A stretch of 40,662 nt of DNA. It comes from Alphaproteobacteria bacterium (GTDB taxonomy: Bacteria > Pseudomonadota > Alphaproteobacteria > Kiloniellales > DSM-21159). Below, piece by piece: positions 7,612 through 14,808 of the stretch; the stretch's first letter is position 1; each line of letters starts with the position of its first letter. Made by a program: the position numbers and the translations under genes. Location: assembly GCA_030433005.1 (NCBI GenBank), contig JAUILQ010000050.1, positions 1 through 40,662 of the forward strand. Reading direction: 5' to 3'. The notes beneath the pieces were generated by a model. It saw only the letters and a list, made by a program, of their open reading frames with translations, was not told where the DNA came from and searched no databases.

Positions 7612-8277
7612 ATGACCGATACGACCCGCTGGTGGTGGATCCGCCACGCCCCCGTCGACTCGCGCGGGCTGATCTACGGCCAGGAGGATCTCGACTGCGA
7701 CTGCAGCAACGAGCCGCTGTTCACCGGCCTGGCCAGCCGCCTGCCCGGCGACGCGGTCTGGGTGACCAGCAATCTCAAGCGCACCCACCAGACCGCCGAG
7801 GCGGTGCACGGCCATCTGCGGGTGCCGCCGCCCGAGGCGCTGGTCGAGCCGCGCTTCGCCGAGCAGCACTTCGGCGACTGGCAGGGCCTGAGCCACGAGG
7901 CGCTGCGCGAGCGCCGCTCGCCGGAGTGGCACCGCTTCTGGCATGCGCCGGCGCACGAGCGGCCGCCGCGCGGCGAATCCTTCGACGACCTGGTGGCGCG
8001 CACCGAGGCGGCGATCGAGGAGCTCTCGGATCGCTTCCCGGGCCGCGACATCGTCTCGGTCGCCCACGGCGGCACGATCCGCGCGGCGCTGGCCATCGCG
8101 CTCGGCGGCACCCGGACCGCAGCGACCGAGGCCGCCCTGTCCTTCGCCATCGCCAACTGCTCGCTGACCCGCATCGACCGGATCGCCGGCGCCGCCGGCA
8201 GCCACGCCCCCGAGGTCGCGGTGGCCTGGCGGATCGGCCTGGTCAACTTCCCGCCCGACGGCATCCTCGGCCTGTAG
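7612..8277 (+). CDS. histidine phosphatase family protein, CobC-like
   Basis: A 221-aa member of the histidine phosphatase (phosphoglycerate-mutase-like) superfamily. The catalytic RHG-type motif appears as IRHAPVD (residues 10-16; His12 would be the phosphorylated residue). The second catalytic His is His152 in VAHGGTIRAAL, and the acidic/Arg partners are in EQHFGDWQGLSHEAL and SNLKRTHQTAEAV. Downstream of cobS, the natural guess is alpha-ribazole-5'-phosphate phosphatase (CobC). However, the family is broad and the function rests on context. I chose ATG 7612 because AAGGA precedes it by 7 nt and the RHA motif then sits at the usual distance from the N-terminus. The open frame extends upstream only through the palindrome, which is not protein-like. 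Confidence 0.85.
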   Translation: MTDTTRWWWIRHAPVDSRGLIYGQEDLDCDCSNEPLFTGLASRLPGDAVWVTSNLKRTHQTAEAVHGHLRVPPPEALVEPRFAEQHFGDWQGLSHEALRERRSPEWHRFWHAPAHERPPRGESFDDLVARTEAAIEELSDRFPGRDIVSVAHGGTIRAALAIALGGTRTAATEAALSFAIANCSLTRIDRIAGAAGSHAPEVAVAWRIGLVNFPPDGILGL

Positions 8278-8424
8278 CGGCCGCGCGCCCCCCGTCTTTG
8301 AACTTTCCCGGGCGGCCGGGCGTTTGTTCGCCACATTGCCACCCCACATCTTAGGCCACAGACACCCAGGTCTGACGCGCCGCCGCGCGCGGCGCGATCC
8401 GGAGCCCAGCGGAGAAGCACCACC

Positions 8425-9126
8425 ATGAGCCTGCCCCTGAACCGCCGCACCGCGCTGCGCCTCGGCCTCGCCGGCGCCACCGCCGGCCTGCTGTCGACGA
8501 CCGCCCTGCCGGCCCTGGCCAGCGACCGCGAGGAGGCGCGCGACGTCCTCGCCCAGGCGAGCTCGATCTACCAGAAGCTCAAGGCCGATCCCGAGTTCTC
8601 GATGATGCCGCGCTACGTCGAGCGGGCCCGCGCCGTGATGATCTTCCCGCGCCTGATCAAGGGCGGCTTCATCCTCGGCGGCGAGGGCGGCGACGGCGTG
8701 CTGCTGGTCCGGGACGACGCGGGGCGCTGGAGCGCGCCGGCCTTCTTCTCGCTGGCCGCCGCCAGCCTCGGCCTGCAGATCGGCGGCCAGGTCTCCGAGG
8801 TCGTGCTGACCATCATGAACGACGGCGCGCTCGACGCGATCCTGCGCGACAACTTCAAGCTCGGCGCGGACGCCTCGATCGCCGTCGGGCCGATCGGCAA
8901 GGGCCTGGAGGCCGGCACCACCTCCAACCTGGAGGAGGACATCTACGCCTTTTCGAAGAGCCAGGGCCTCTACGGCGGAGCCTCGGCCGAGGGCGCGGCG
9001 ATCGTCGAGGCCGAAGGCTACAACACTGCCTTCTACGGCGAAGGCGCCACGGCCGAGGACATCGTTCTGCACGGCCGCCACGACACCGACCAGGCCGACG
9101 CCCTGCGCCAGGCGCTAGGCTCCTAG
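8425..9126 (+). CDS. SYLF (Ysc84/DUF500) domain lipid-binding-type exported protein
   Basis: A 233-aa protein with an N-terminal export signal containing adjacent arginines (NRRTALRLGLAGATAG, residues 6-21), a weak twin-arginine pattern. It ends ALA at residues 30-32. The mature part matches the SYLF/Ysc84 fold: YVERARAVMIFPRLIKGGFILGGEGGDGVLLV, FFSLAAASLGLQIGGQ, VVLTIMNDGALDAIL and LGADASIAVGPIGKG. Eukaryotic relatives bind phosphoinositides; bacterial members are periplasmic or membrane-associated proteins of unknown role. It is preceded by a usable GGAGAAG ribosome-binding site ~7 nt before the ATG and stands alone, convergent with the MgtC-family gene. Confidence 0.88.
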   Translation: MSLPLNRRTALRLGLAGATAGLLSTTALPALASDREEARDVLAQASSIYQKLKADPEFSMMPRYVERARAVMIFPRLIKGGFILGGEGGDGVLLVRDDAGRWSAPAFFSLAAASLGLQIGGQVSEVVLTIMNDGALDAILRDNFKLGADASIAVGPIGKGLEAGTTSNLEEDIYAFSKSQGLYGGASAEGAAIVEAEGYNTAFYGEGATAEDIVLHGRHDTDQADALRQALGS

Positions 9127-9144
9127 ACAAATTGTGACCGGGTT

Positions 9145-9176
9145 GGGCAGGGCCGCACCTACAGCGGCCCCAGCCC
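9145..9176. terminator. possible hairpin between convergent SYLF and mgtC-family genes
   Basis: GGGCCGC (9150-9156) pairs with GCGGCCC (9164-9170). An outer GGGC/GCCC (9145-9148 / 9173-9176) extends the stem across small bulges. It overlaps the last codons of the minus-strand gene and follows the plus-strand stop codon by 18 nt. It has no T-run, so it may only slow polymerase. Confidence 0.3.
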
Positions 9177-9728
9177 GCTGCGATCCGGGGCGTCGCGCCC
9201 CGGCCGCCGCCCCTCGGCTTCGAGCTGCTCCTGAGCCCGGCTGCGGCGGTGCAGCCTGCGCTCGACCAGGCCGAGGCCGGTGAGCACGGCAACGCCGAGA
9301 CCGGTGCCGATCGCCGCGAGTTGGTAGAAGCCGCCGCCGGCGGCGACGCCCGCGGCGCCGGCCAGCCAGATCGAGGCGCCGGTCGTCACGCCCTCGAGCC
9401 GGGGCCCCGAGCGGATGATCGTGCCCGCGCCCAGGAAGGCGACGCCGGTCAGCACCGCCTCGACGACGCGCACCGGGTCGGCGCGGCCGGCGCCCGAGGC
9501 GTCCTCGGCCATCAGGAAGAGCTCGAAGCTGATCATCGTGAACAGCGCCGAGGCCAGCGCGACCAGGATATGGGTGCGCAGGCCGGCGGGCCGGTCGCGC
9601 AGCTCGCGGTCGACGCCGATCACGGCCCCCAGCGCGACGGCGATGCCGAGGCGCTCGGCGATCGCCAGCGTCTGGAAGGTGAGTTCCGGATCCTCGGGCA
9701 TCGCCTGCGCTCGGCTCCAGGGGGTCAT
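9159..9728 (-). CDS. MgtC/SapB family membrane protein
   Basis: A ~189-aa inner-membrane protein. The family pattern is clear: RLGIAVALGAVIGVDRELRDRPAGLRTHILVALASALFTM, then VVEAVLTGVAFLGAGTIIR, GVTTGASIWLAGAAGVAAGGGFY and a final hydrophobic helix before an Arg-rich tail. MgtC-like proteins are linked to Mg2+ limitation and to inhibition of F-type ATP synthase in pathogens. Non-pathogen homologues such as this one have no settled function. The start is uncertain: ATG 9728 (MTPWSRAQ) and ATG 9701 (MPEDPELTF) are both in frame, and a TTG at 9803 is unlikely. A GC-rich hairpin separates it from the CobD-like gene upstream, so it may be its own transcription unit. Confidence 0.85.
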   Translation of the reverse strand: MTPWSRAQAMPEDPELTFQTLAIAERLGIAVALGAVIGVDRELRDRPAGLRTHILVALASALFTMISFELFLMAEDASGAGRADPVRVVEAVLTGVAFLGAGTIIRSGPRLEGVTTGASIWLAGAAGVAAGGGFYQLAAIGTGLGVAVLTGLGLVERRLHRRSRAQEQLEAEGRRPGRDAPDRSGLGPL

Positions 9729-9775
9729 GGGCGGCGCCGAAGCGCGCCGGCCTGCCGGGACAACGCGCGGCCGGA

Positions 9776-9794
9776 CGCCCGGTTCACCCGGGCG
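9776..9794. terminator. hairpin between cobD-like gene and mgtC-family gene
   Basis: CGCCCGG (9776-9782) and CCGGGCG (9788-9794) form a perfect 7-bp stem with a 5-nt loop in the 103-nt gap between two minus-strand genes. There is no T-run. It could be a weak terminator or a pause site. Confidence 0.3.
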
Positions 9795-9831
9795 GTGATG
9801 CAAGCCGGGGATCCCGCCGGAATCGCCTCGC

Positions 9832-10716
9832 TCAGCCCTGGCGCAGCAGCAGGCGCGCGACGATGGCCCCGGCGACCAGCAGGCCGAGCAGCAGGCCGGC
9901 GAAGAGCACCCGGTCGAGGCTCTCGGCGAGGGCCCGCTCGGGCGAGACCGGCGGGCCGGCCGAGCGCAGCCGGCGCACGACCAGCAGCAGCAGGGCCGCA
10001 GCCTGGCGCGGCGGCCAGCGCAGCGCCGCCAGCAGCAGCCCGGCCGGGCGCCCGAAGGCGCGGCTGCCCAGGGCGCCCGGCTCGGCGACCGCCGGCCCGT
10101 CGAGCGTCAGCGCGGTGCGCTGCGCCGCCATCCAGCCGAGCAGGCCTGGCAGCCCGAGCAGGGCGAACCACAGCGCCGGGGCGACCGCGGCGTCGACGAA
10201 GCGCCGTTCGAGCGCGGTCAGGGCCGTGACCGCCAGCCCGGCGCGCGGCAGCCGCTCGAGCAGGCCGGGCGAGAGATCGGGCGCCGCCAGCCGGGCCAGG
10301 CGCTCGCGCGCCGCTTCGGGCGCCTCGCGCTCGAGGTCGGCCAGGATCAGCTGGGCGCTGCGGTGGCTCCGGCGCAGCCGCAGCGCGGCGAACAGCAGCA
10401 GCAGCTCGACGGCCCAGGCGAAGGGGTAGTGCCGCGTGAACAGGCCGAGCAGCGCGCCGGCTGCCAGCGCCGCGGCGAGCGTCAGCCCGGCCAGGCAGGC
10501 GCCGCGCACGGTGAGCGCCTTGGCGCTGCGCCCCGGCCGGTCGAGCCGTGCCTGCAGGCCGCGCAGCAGCTCGACGAAGCGCCGCCGCGGCCACGGCCAG
10601 AGACCGGCCCCGGACCCGGTACGCCGCGACCAGGCGACCCCGCCGAAGTAGGCCTCGGCGGCGAGGGCGGCGAGCAGCAGGAACAGCGGGTCGGCGGCGC
10701 CGAAGGCTCCGGGCAA
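9832..10716 (-). CDS. divergent CobD/CbiB-like membrane protein
   Basis: A 294-aa Ala/Leu-rich membrane protein that I place, with caution, in the CobD/CbiB superfamily (adenosylcobinamide-phosphate synthase). The supporting parts are the N-terminal membrane segment DPLFLLLAALAAEAYFGG, the mid-region ADLEREAPEAARERLARL, and FVDAAVAPALWFALLGLPG (near residues 165-185). The last is equivalent to the conserved AENFVDGVVAPLFWALLGGLPG of CobD. It departs from true CobD where it matters: the following conserved NTLDSMVGY segment is replaced by AQRTALTLDG, and the region before FVD lacks the usual Ser-Leu-Ala-Glu-Asn. It is therefore probably a paralogue with another role, or a decaying copy, rather than the working B12 enzyme. 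It begins ~108 nt after the sulfotransferase gene on the same strand. Confidence 0.6.
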   Translation of the reverse strand: MPGAFGAADPLFLLLAALAAEAYFGGVAWSRRTGSGAGLWPWPRRRFVELLRGLQARLDRPGRSAKALTVRGACLAGLTLAAALAAGALLGLFTRHYPFAWAVELLLLFAALRLRRSHRSAQLILADLEREAPEAARERLARLAAPDLSPGLLERLPRAGLAVTALTALERRFVDAAVAPALWFALLGLPGLLGWMAAQRTALTLDGPAVAEPGALGSRAFGRPAGLLLAALRWPPRQAAALLLLVVRRLRSAGPPVSPERALAESLDRVLFAGLLLGLLVAGAIVARLLLRQG

Positions 10717-10786
10717 GGCGGAACTCCCGTGGGGCGTGGGCGTGCGCGGTCGGGCCCGGCAGCGGGCGGGGCAGCATGGCTGCCGC

Positions 10787-10824
10787 GGGCGGCCGCCGCA
10801 AGCGGCGCCAGGCAGCGGCCGCCC
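10787..10824 (-). terminator. GC-rich 10-bp hairpin directly after the sulfotransferase stop
   Basis: GGGCGGCCGC (10787-10796) and GCGGCCGCCC (10815-10824) are perfect inverted repeats with an 18-nt loop. The hairpin abuts the stop codon at 10825-10827. Without a T-run it is a candidate processing or 3'-stabilising structure rather than a classic intrinsic terminator. Confidence 0.4.
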
Positions 10825-12765
10825 CTAGGGCGGCAGGATCAGTCCGCCTTCCGCCAGGGCCTCGACGAAGGGCTCCAGCTCGCGGGCATAGGCGCGCCAG
10901 CGACCGGCGGCACCGCGGTCGAGCGGCCGGCGGACCTGGCCGAAGCTCGCCGTGCGCACGGCCCGGGCGCTCTGCCGATAGGCGAGGCACGCCGGGTCCC
11001 AGGGCAGGCCGCAATGCGCCACCAGGCGGCGCGCCTCGCGCTCGAGGTCGTCGAGCAGCGCCTCGTGCTCGACCTCGGTCACCAGGCCGGCCGGCAGCAG
11101 CGCCTGCCAGTGCGCCATCAGCCGGCGCTCGGCCAGCACCTGCCGCGCCAGGTCGACGAGATCGTGGGTGAAGGTCTGGCCGCGGCCGAAGAGGTGGAAG
11201 TAGTTCGACAGCGCCACGTCGCGCGGGTCGCGCCGGCAGGCGATGATCCGCGCGCCCGGCAGGGCCAGGGCGATCAGGCCCAGGTAGTGGTAGTTGGCCG
11301 GCAGCTTGTCGGTGATCCGCCGGACGCCGGACGCGACCGCCGGCAGCCCGGCCAGGTAGTCGGCGCCGAGCTGCCGCAGCCTGCCTGGCTCCAGCGATGC
11401 CACGCACGCCGGCCAGGGCTCCGAGACGCCCAGCCGCGCCGGCAGCGCGCGCGCCAGCGACGGCAAGAGCGGCAGCTCGCCGGCGCCCTGCACCGCCGGA
11501 TGGCTGGCCAGGACCTGCTCCACCAGGCTGGTCCCCGAGCGCGGCAGGCCGACGATGAAGACCGGCTGCGGGCCCTCGGCCGCCGCGGTGCCGTCGGCTC
11601 CCGCCGCGCCCGGGCCGAGGCGCTCGAAGAGCGAGCCGTCGAAGGCCGCGAGCAGGCGCTCGACGTAGGACGCGTAGGCCGCCGCGTCGTGCGGCCGGGC
11701 CTGCGCCGCGAGCGCGTTGGCGCGCCGTGCGAGAGCGAAGGCCTCGCCATGGTCGCCGGCGGCCTGGCGCGCGCGCGCCAGCGCCAGACCCGCGCCGGCG
11801 CGCTCCTCAGGGGAGCGCCCACCGTCGTCGAGCAGGCCGGCGAGCCGGGTCGCCAGCGGATCGTCGGCCGCCAGCGCCCGGCCCTCGGCGAGCGCGCTCA
11901 GCGCGTCCGCGTAGTCGGGACGCAGCGCCACCGCCCGCTCGAGCGAGACCCGGGCCTCCTCGAAGCGGCCGAGCAGCTGCAGGCAGTGGCCGCGGCCGCC
12001 GTGCAGCTCGGCATCCTCGGGCGCCAGGGCCAGGGCCTCGTCGAGACAGGCCAGCGCCGCCTCGACCGCGCCGAGGGCTTCCTGCGCCTGGGCCAGCGCC
12101 TTGAGCGCGGCCGGCGAGCCGGGCTGGTGCCGCAGCGCGCGCTGCAGCGGCGCCACGGCCTCGGCCTCGCGTTCGAGCCGCAGCAGCGCCTCGCCCTTGC
12201 CGGTCAGGGCCGCCGCCTCGACGGCCGCCGGCGGCGTCCCGGCGAGCGCCCGCTCGAAGGCCGCCAGAGCCTCGTGGTGGCGGCCGAGCCTGAGCAGCGC
12301 GGCACCGAGGTTGCTGTGCAGCCCCGCCGGCGGACCGCCGCCGGCCGGGGGCAGGGCCAGGGCGCCGCGGTAGGCCTCGACCGCGGCCGCGTAGTCGCCG
12401 GCCTCGGCGCGCAGGTCGCCCGCCAGCGCCCGGAGCGTCACCTCGCCGGGCAGGGCCCGGAGCGCCCGGTCGAGCGCCGCGGCCGCCTCGCCGGGCCGGC
12501 CGAGCTGGCGCAGCACGGCGACCTCGCTGCGGCGGAAGGCGGCGTTTCCGGGGTCGGCGGCCACCGCCTGCCTCAGCGGCTTCAGGGCGGCGCCCGGCTG
12601 GCCGCTCTGCTGCAGGGCGAGGCCGTAGAGGTGCAGGCTGTCCGGGTGGCCTGGAGCGGCCCCGAGCAGGCGTCGGTAGAGCGCCAGCGCCGCCGGCAGG
12701 TCGCCGGCCCGATGCCGTGCGACCGCCCGCTCGAGCAGGGCCTGCAGCTCGGCCGCCGTGGCCAT
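10825..12765 (-). CDS. TPR-repeat sulfotransferase
   Basis: A 646-aa two-part protein. Residues ~1-330 are a solenoid of about nine tetratricopeptide repeats, for example GDLPAALALYRRLLGAAPGH, GRHHEALAAFERALAGTPP and GRFEEARVSLERAVALRPDY. The C-terminal ~250 residues are a PAPS-dependent sulfotransferase domain. Its 5'-phosphosulfate loop is FIVGLPRSGTSLVEQVLASHP (~400-420) and its 3'-phosphate site is RDPRDVALSNYFH (~510-525). TPR-sulfotransferases of this layout are common in alphaproteobacteria; some are proposed to act on proteins or surface glycans, but the substrate here is unknown. The start is ATG 12765, only 2 nt after the stop of the reductase gene, so the two are coupled. There is no signal peptide, hence probably cytoplasmic. 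Confidence 0.9.
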   Translation of the reverse strand: MATAAELQALLERAVARHRAGDLPAALALYRRLLGAAPGHPDSLHLYGLALQQSGQPGAALKPLRQAVAADPGNAAFRRSEVAVLRQLGRPGEAAAALDRALRALPGEVTLRALAGDLRAEAGDYAAAVEAYRGALALPPAGGGPPAGLHSNLGAALLRLGRHHEALAAFERALAGTPPAAVEAAALTGKGEALLRLEREAEAVAPLQRALRHQPGSPAALKALAQAQEALGAVEAALACLDEALALAPEDAELHGGRGHCLQLLGRFEEARVSLERAVALRPDYADALSALAEGRALAADDPLATRLAGLLDDGGRSPEERAGAGLALARARQAAGDHGEAFALARRANALAAQARPHDAAAYASYVERLLAAFDGSLFERLGPGAAGADGTAAAEGPQPVFIVGLPRSGTSLVEQVLASHPAVQGAGELPLLPSLARALPARLGVSEPWPACVASLEPGRLRQLGADYLAGLPAVASGVRRITDKLPANYHYLGLIALALPGARIIACRRDPRDVALSNYFHLFGRGQTFTHDLVDLARQVLAERRLMAHWQALLPAGLVTEVEHEALLDDLEREARRLVAHCGLPWDPACLAYRQSARAVRTASFGQVRRPLDRGAAGRWRAYARELEPFVEALAEGGLILPP

Positions 12766-12767
12766 GC

Positions 12768-13703
12768 TCAGACCCGTTCGACGACGAGCTGCGCCGCGGC
12801 CAGGTCCTCCAGGGCCGTGCCCACCGACTTGAACAGCGTGATCTGGTTGTAGAAGCGGCGGCCGGCGCGCTCGCCGCGGGTCAGCTCGAAGAGGTCGCCG
12901 GCGATGTCCTGCTCCTTGAGCAGGCCGCTGGCCAGCGGCTGCACGATGTCGCCCGCCTCGGACAGGGCGCCGGGGCGGGTGTCGACGAAGACGCGCGCGC
13001 GCTCGATGACCTCGTCGTCGCTCTCGCGCATCTCCGGCGTGAAGGCGCCGACCAGATCGAGGTGCGTGCCGGGCTGCAGCCAGTCGCCGCGGATCAGCGG
13101 GTCGCGGCTGAGGGTTGCGCAGCTGATCACGTGCGCGCCGCGCGCCGCGCCCTCCAGGTCCTCGGTGTGGTCGACCCTGAAGTCGCGGCGGTTGAGCGCC
13201 TTGGCCAGCTTCGCGGCCTTGGCCGGCGTCCGGCCCCAGATCAGCACGTTGCAGATCGGCCGCACCGCGGCGTGGGCCTGGATCAGATGGGGCGCCAGCG
13301 CGCCGGTGCCGACCATCAACAGGCGCTCGGCGTCCTGCCGGGCCAGGTAGCTGGCGGCGAGCGCCGAGGCGGCGGCGGTCCGGCGCAGGGTCAGCATCGG
13401 GCCGTCGATCAGCGCGATCGGCTGGCCGGTGCGGAAGGAGTTGAGCAGGTAGACGCCCATGACCGCGGGCAGCGCGCGCTCGGCGTTGCCCGGCGTCACC
13501 GTCACGATCTTGACGCCGACGTGCCGCCCGGCCTGCCAAGCGGGCATCATCAGCAGCGTGCCGTCCGGCTCGCCGGGATGCTCCAGGACGTGCCGGTGCC
13601 GCGGCGGCGTGGCGACCTCACGGCGGAAGCCGTCGCGCAGCGCCTCGACCAGCGCCGGGAAGTCGAGCGCGGCCTGGACCTCGTTGGCGGCGATGATGCG
13701 CAT
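12768..13703 (-). CDS. ornithine cyclodeaminase / mu-crystallin family protein
   Basis: A 311-aa NAD(P)-binding enzyme of the OCD/mu-crystallin family. Visible features are the substrate-binding region RHRHVLEHPGEPDGTLLMMPAW, GVKIVTVTPGN with the conserved Lys, LIDGPMLTLRRTAAASALAASYLAR, the Rossmann motif LLMVGTGALAPHLIQAH (~residues 120-136), and HLDLVGAFTPEMRESDDEV with the conserved Asp. Family members include ornithine cyclodeaminase, alanine dehydrogenase and pyrroline/piperideine-2-carboxylate reductase. The GAFTPEMRE segment resembles the last group, whose members act in hydroxyproline and lysine breakdown, but the substrate cannot be decided here. It is followed 2 nt later by the TPR-sulfotransferase and preceded by lapA at a 30-nt gap, so it sits in the middle of a probable ihfB-lapA-OCD-sulfotransferase operon. 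Confidence 0.87.
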   Translation of the reverse strand: MRIIAANEVQAALDFPALVEALRDGFRREVATPPRHRHVLEHPGEPDGTLLMMPAWQAGRHVGVKIVTVTPGNAERALPAVMGVYLLNSFRTGQPIALIDGPMLTLRRTAAASALAASYLARQDAERLLMVGTGALAPHLIQAHAAVRPICNVLIWGRTPAKAAKLAKALNRRDFRVDHTEDLEGAARGAHVISCATLSRDPLIRGDWLQPGTHLDLVGAFTPEMRESDDEVIERARVFVDTRPGALSEAGDIVQPLASGLLKEQDIAGDLFELTRGERAGRRFYNQITLFKSVGTALEDLAAAQLVVERV

Positions 13704-13733
13704 CGGGTCAGGGCCGCACGGCCCCCGGTCGCC

Positions 13734-14114
13734 TCAGCGCTTCGAGGGGGCCGGCAGCGCGGTGCTCAGCGGCGCCTGCAGGGCCGCGCGGTCGCCCTCG
13801 GGCCCGCCCCTGGCCTCGCCGGCGCGCCGCGCCTCGGCCTCGCGCAGCTTGCGCAGCTCGCGCTCGCTGGCCGCGCTGCGGCGGCGCTCGCTGCGCAGCG
13901 CCGAGCGGTTGCGGCCCTCGAAGACCCATTCCAGGAACAGGCCGAGCAGGACGCCGACGACCAGGGCGCCGAGCACGATCAGGAACAGCGGCAGGCTCGC
14001 CTCGTAGCGCAGCGGCCAGAGGTTGAGCACCACGGCCTCGCGGTTGTTGACCGAGAAGACGACCAGGATCACGAGCAGGGGCAGCGCGATCAGAAGCCAG
14101 AGCAGCCGCTTCAC
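13734..14114 (-). CDS. LapA-domain (DUF1049) small membrane protein
   Basis: A 126-aa protein with two N-terminal transmembrane helices (residues ~4-24 and ~44-64), then a positively charged coiled-coil-like region (RSERRRSAASERELRKLREAEARR). The segment FSVNNREAVVLNLWPLRYEASLPLFLIVLGALVVGVLLG is the hallmark of the lipopolysaccharide assembly protein A domain. In E. coli LapA works with LapB in controlling LPS synthesis; in alphaproteobacteria the homologue routinely follows ihfB, as here. It should not be confused with the unrelated giant adhesin also called LapA. The C-terminal ~30 residues are low-complexity. The ATG at 14114 is preceded by GGAGAG. Confidence 0.88.
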   Translation of the reverse strand: MKRLLWLLIALPLLVILVVFSVNNREAVVLNLWPLRYEASLPLFLIVLGALVVGVLLGLFLEWVFEGRNRSALRSERRRSAASERELRKLREAEARRAGEARGGPEGDRAALQAPLSTALPAPSKR

Positions 14115-14239
14115 TGGGGAACTCTCCTTTTCGGTCCCGTCTCAGGCCGGATTTCCGGGGCCGCCGCGGGGCGGCCGCGCGCCGGTCCGGCGAACGGCGT
14201 CACGGGCGCCGGGGGATCTCCCCGGCCGGGCGCGTCTCC

Positions 14240-14521
14240 TCAGTCGACATTCAGGCGCTCGCGCAGCAGCTTGCCGGTCTTGAAGAAGGGCACGGCCTTG
14301 GCCGCGACCGGCACGGCCTCGCCGGTGCGCGGGTTGCGGCCGATCCGGGAGTCGCGCTGCTTGACCGAGAAGGCGCCGAAGCCGCGCAGCTCGACCCGGT
14401 CCCCGCGCGCCAGCGCCTCGGCGATCTCGTCGAAGATCGTCGAGACGATGCGGTCGACGTCGCGGTGGTAGAGATGCGGATTGAGCTCGGCAATCCGCTG
14501 GATCAGCTCGGACTTGGTCAT
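14240..14521 (-). CDS. ihfB: integration host factor subunit beta
   Basis: A 93-aa HU/IHF-family DNA-bending protein. [17 protein letters not shown] is the typical IHF-beta N-terminus. The flexible arm [20 protein letters not shown] (~residues 61-80) carries the intercalating proline context. It forms a heterodimer with IHF-alpha, which is encoded elsewhere. I chose ATG 14521, which gives the normal length; the open frame runs 10 codons further upstream with no homology. It follows rpsA on the same strand after a strong terminator, the order widely conserved in proteobacteria, and has a possible promoter of its own ~100 nt upstream. Confidence 0.95.
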   Translation of the reverse strand: MTKSELIQRIAELNPHLYHRDVDRIVSTIFDEIAEALARGDRVELRGFGAFSVKQRDSRIGRNPRTGEAVPVAAKAVPFFKTGKLLRERLNVD

Positions 14522-14624
14522 GGTTCCCCGATTCTCGATCCGGGCCGGCACCCGGCGCCGCGCGGCCGTCCCGTGCGCGCCGCCGCCCCTTCGTCAGGCA
14601 AGCCCCCGTCCTCAAACCGCGGAC

Positions 14625-14653
14625 AGCCTGCCAGAGGCAACCAAAACGGTCAA
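14625..14653 (-). promoter_or_regulatory. possible sigma-70 promoter for ihfB
   Basis: On the minus strand TTGACC (complement of 14648-14653) is followed after 17 nt by CAGGCT (complement of 14625-14630). The -35 is good and the -10 weak. It lies in the 226-nt gap between the rpsA terminator and ihfB, the only AT-richer stretch nearby. Confidence 0.35.
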
Positions 14654-14747
14654 GGAACGGCCTTTCATAACAAGGGGATAACGGGCAACCCCGGCGGCGG
14701 TTCCCGGCCGCCCCGCGCAGGCCTCGCCGGAGCCGGCGGCCCCTACG

Positions 14748-14778
14748 AAAAACGGCCGGATCCCGAAGGACCCGGCCG
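14748..14778 (-). terminator. intrinsic terminator of rpsA with UUCG tetraloop
   Basis: Read on the minus strand, an 11-bp stem (14778-14768 with 14763-14753, one G-U pair) closes a UUCG tetraloop (14767-14764) and is followed by five T residues (14752-14748). It starts 30 nt after the rpsA stop codon. This is a textbook rho-independent terminator. Confidence 0.9.
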
Positions 14779-14808
14779 CCTTTCCGGAAGGTCGCGAGGA
14801 AGCGACGG

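Noticed and set aside
13734..14114. Linking lapA at 14 kb to the LapB-like secretion system at 30 kb
   Set aside because: The names coincide only. The 126-aa protein is the LPS-assembly LapA-domain protein, unrelated to the giant adhesin LapA of the Lap secretion system.
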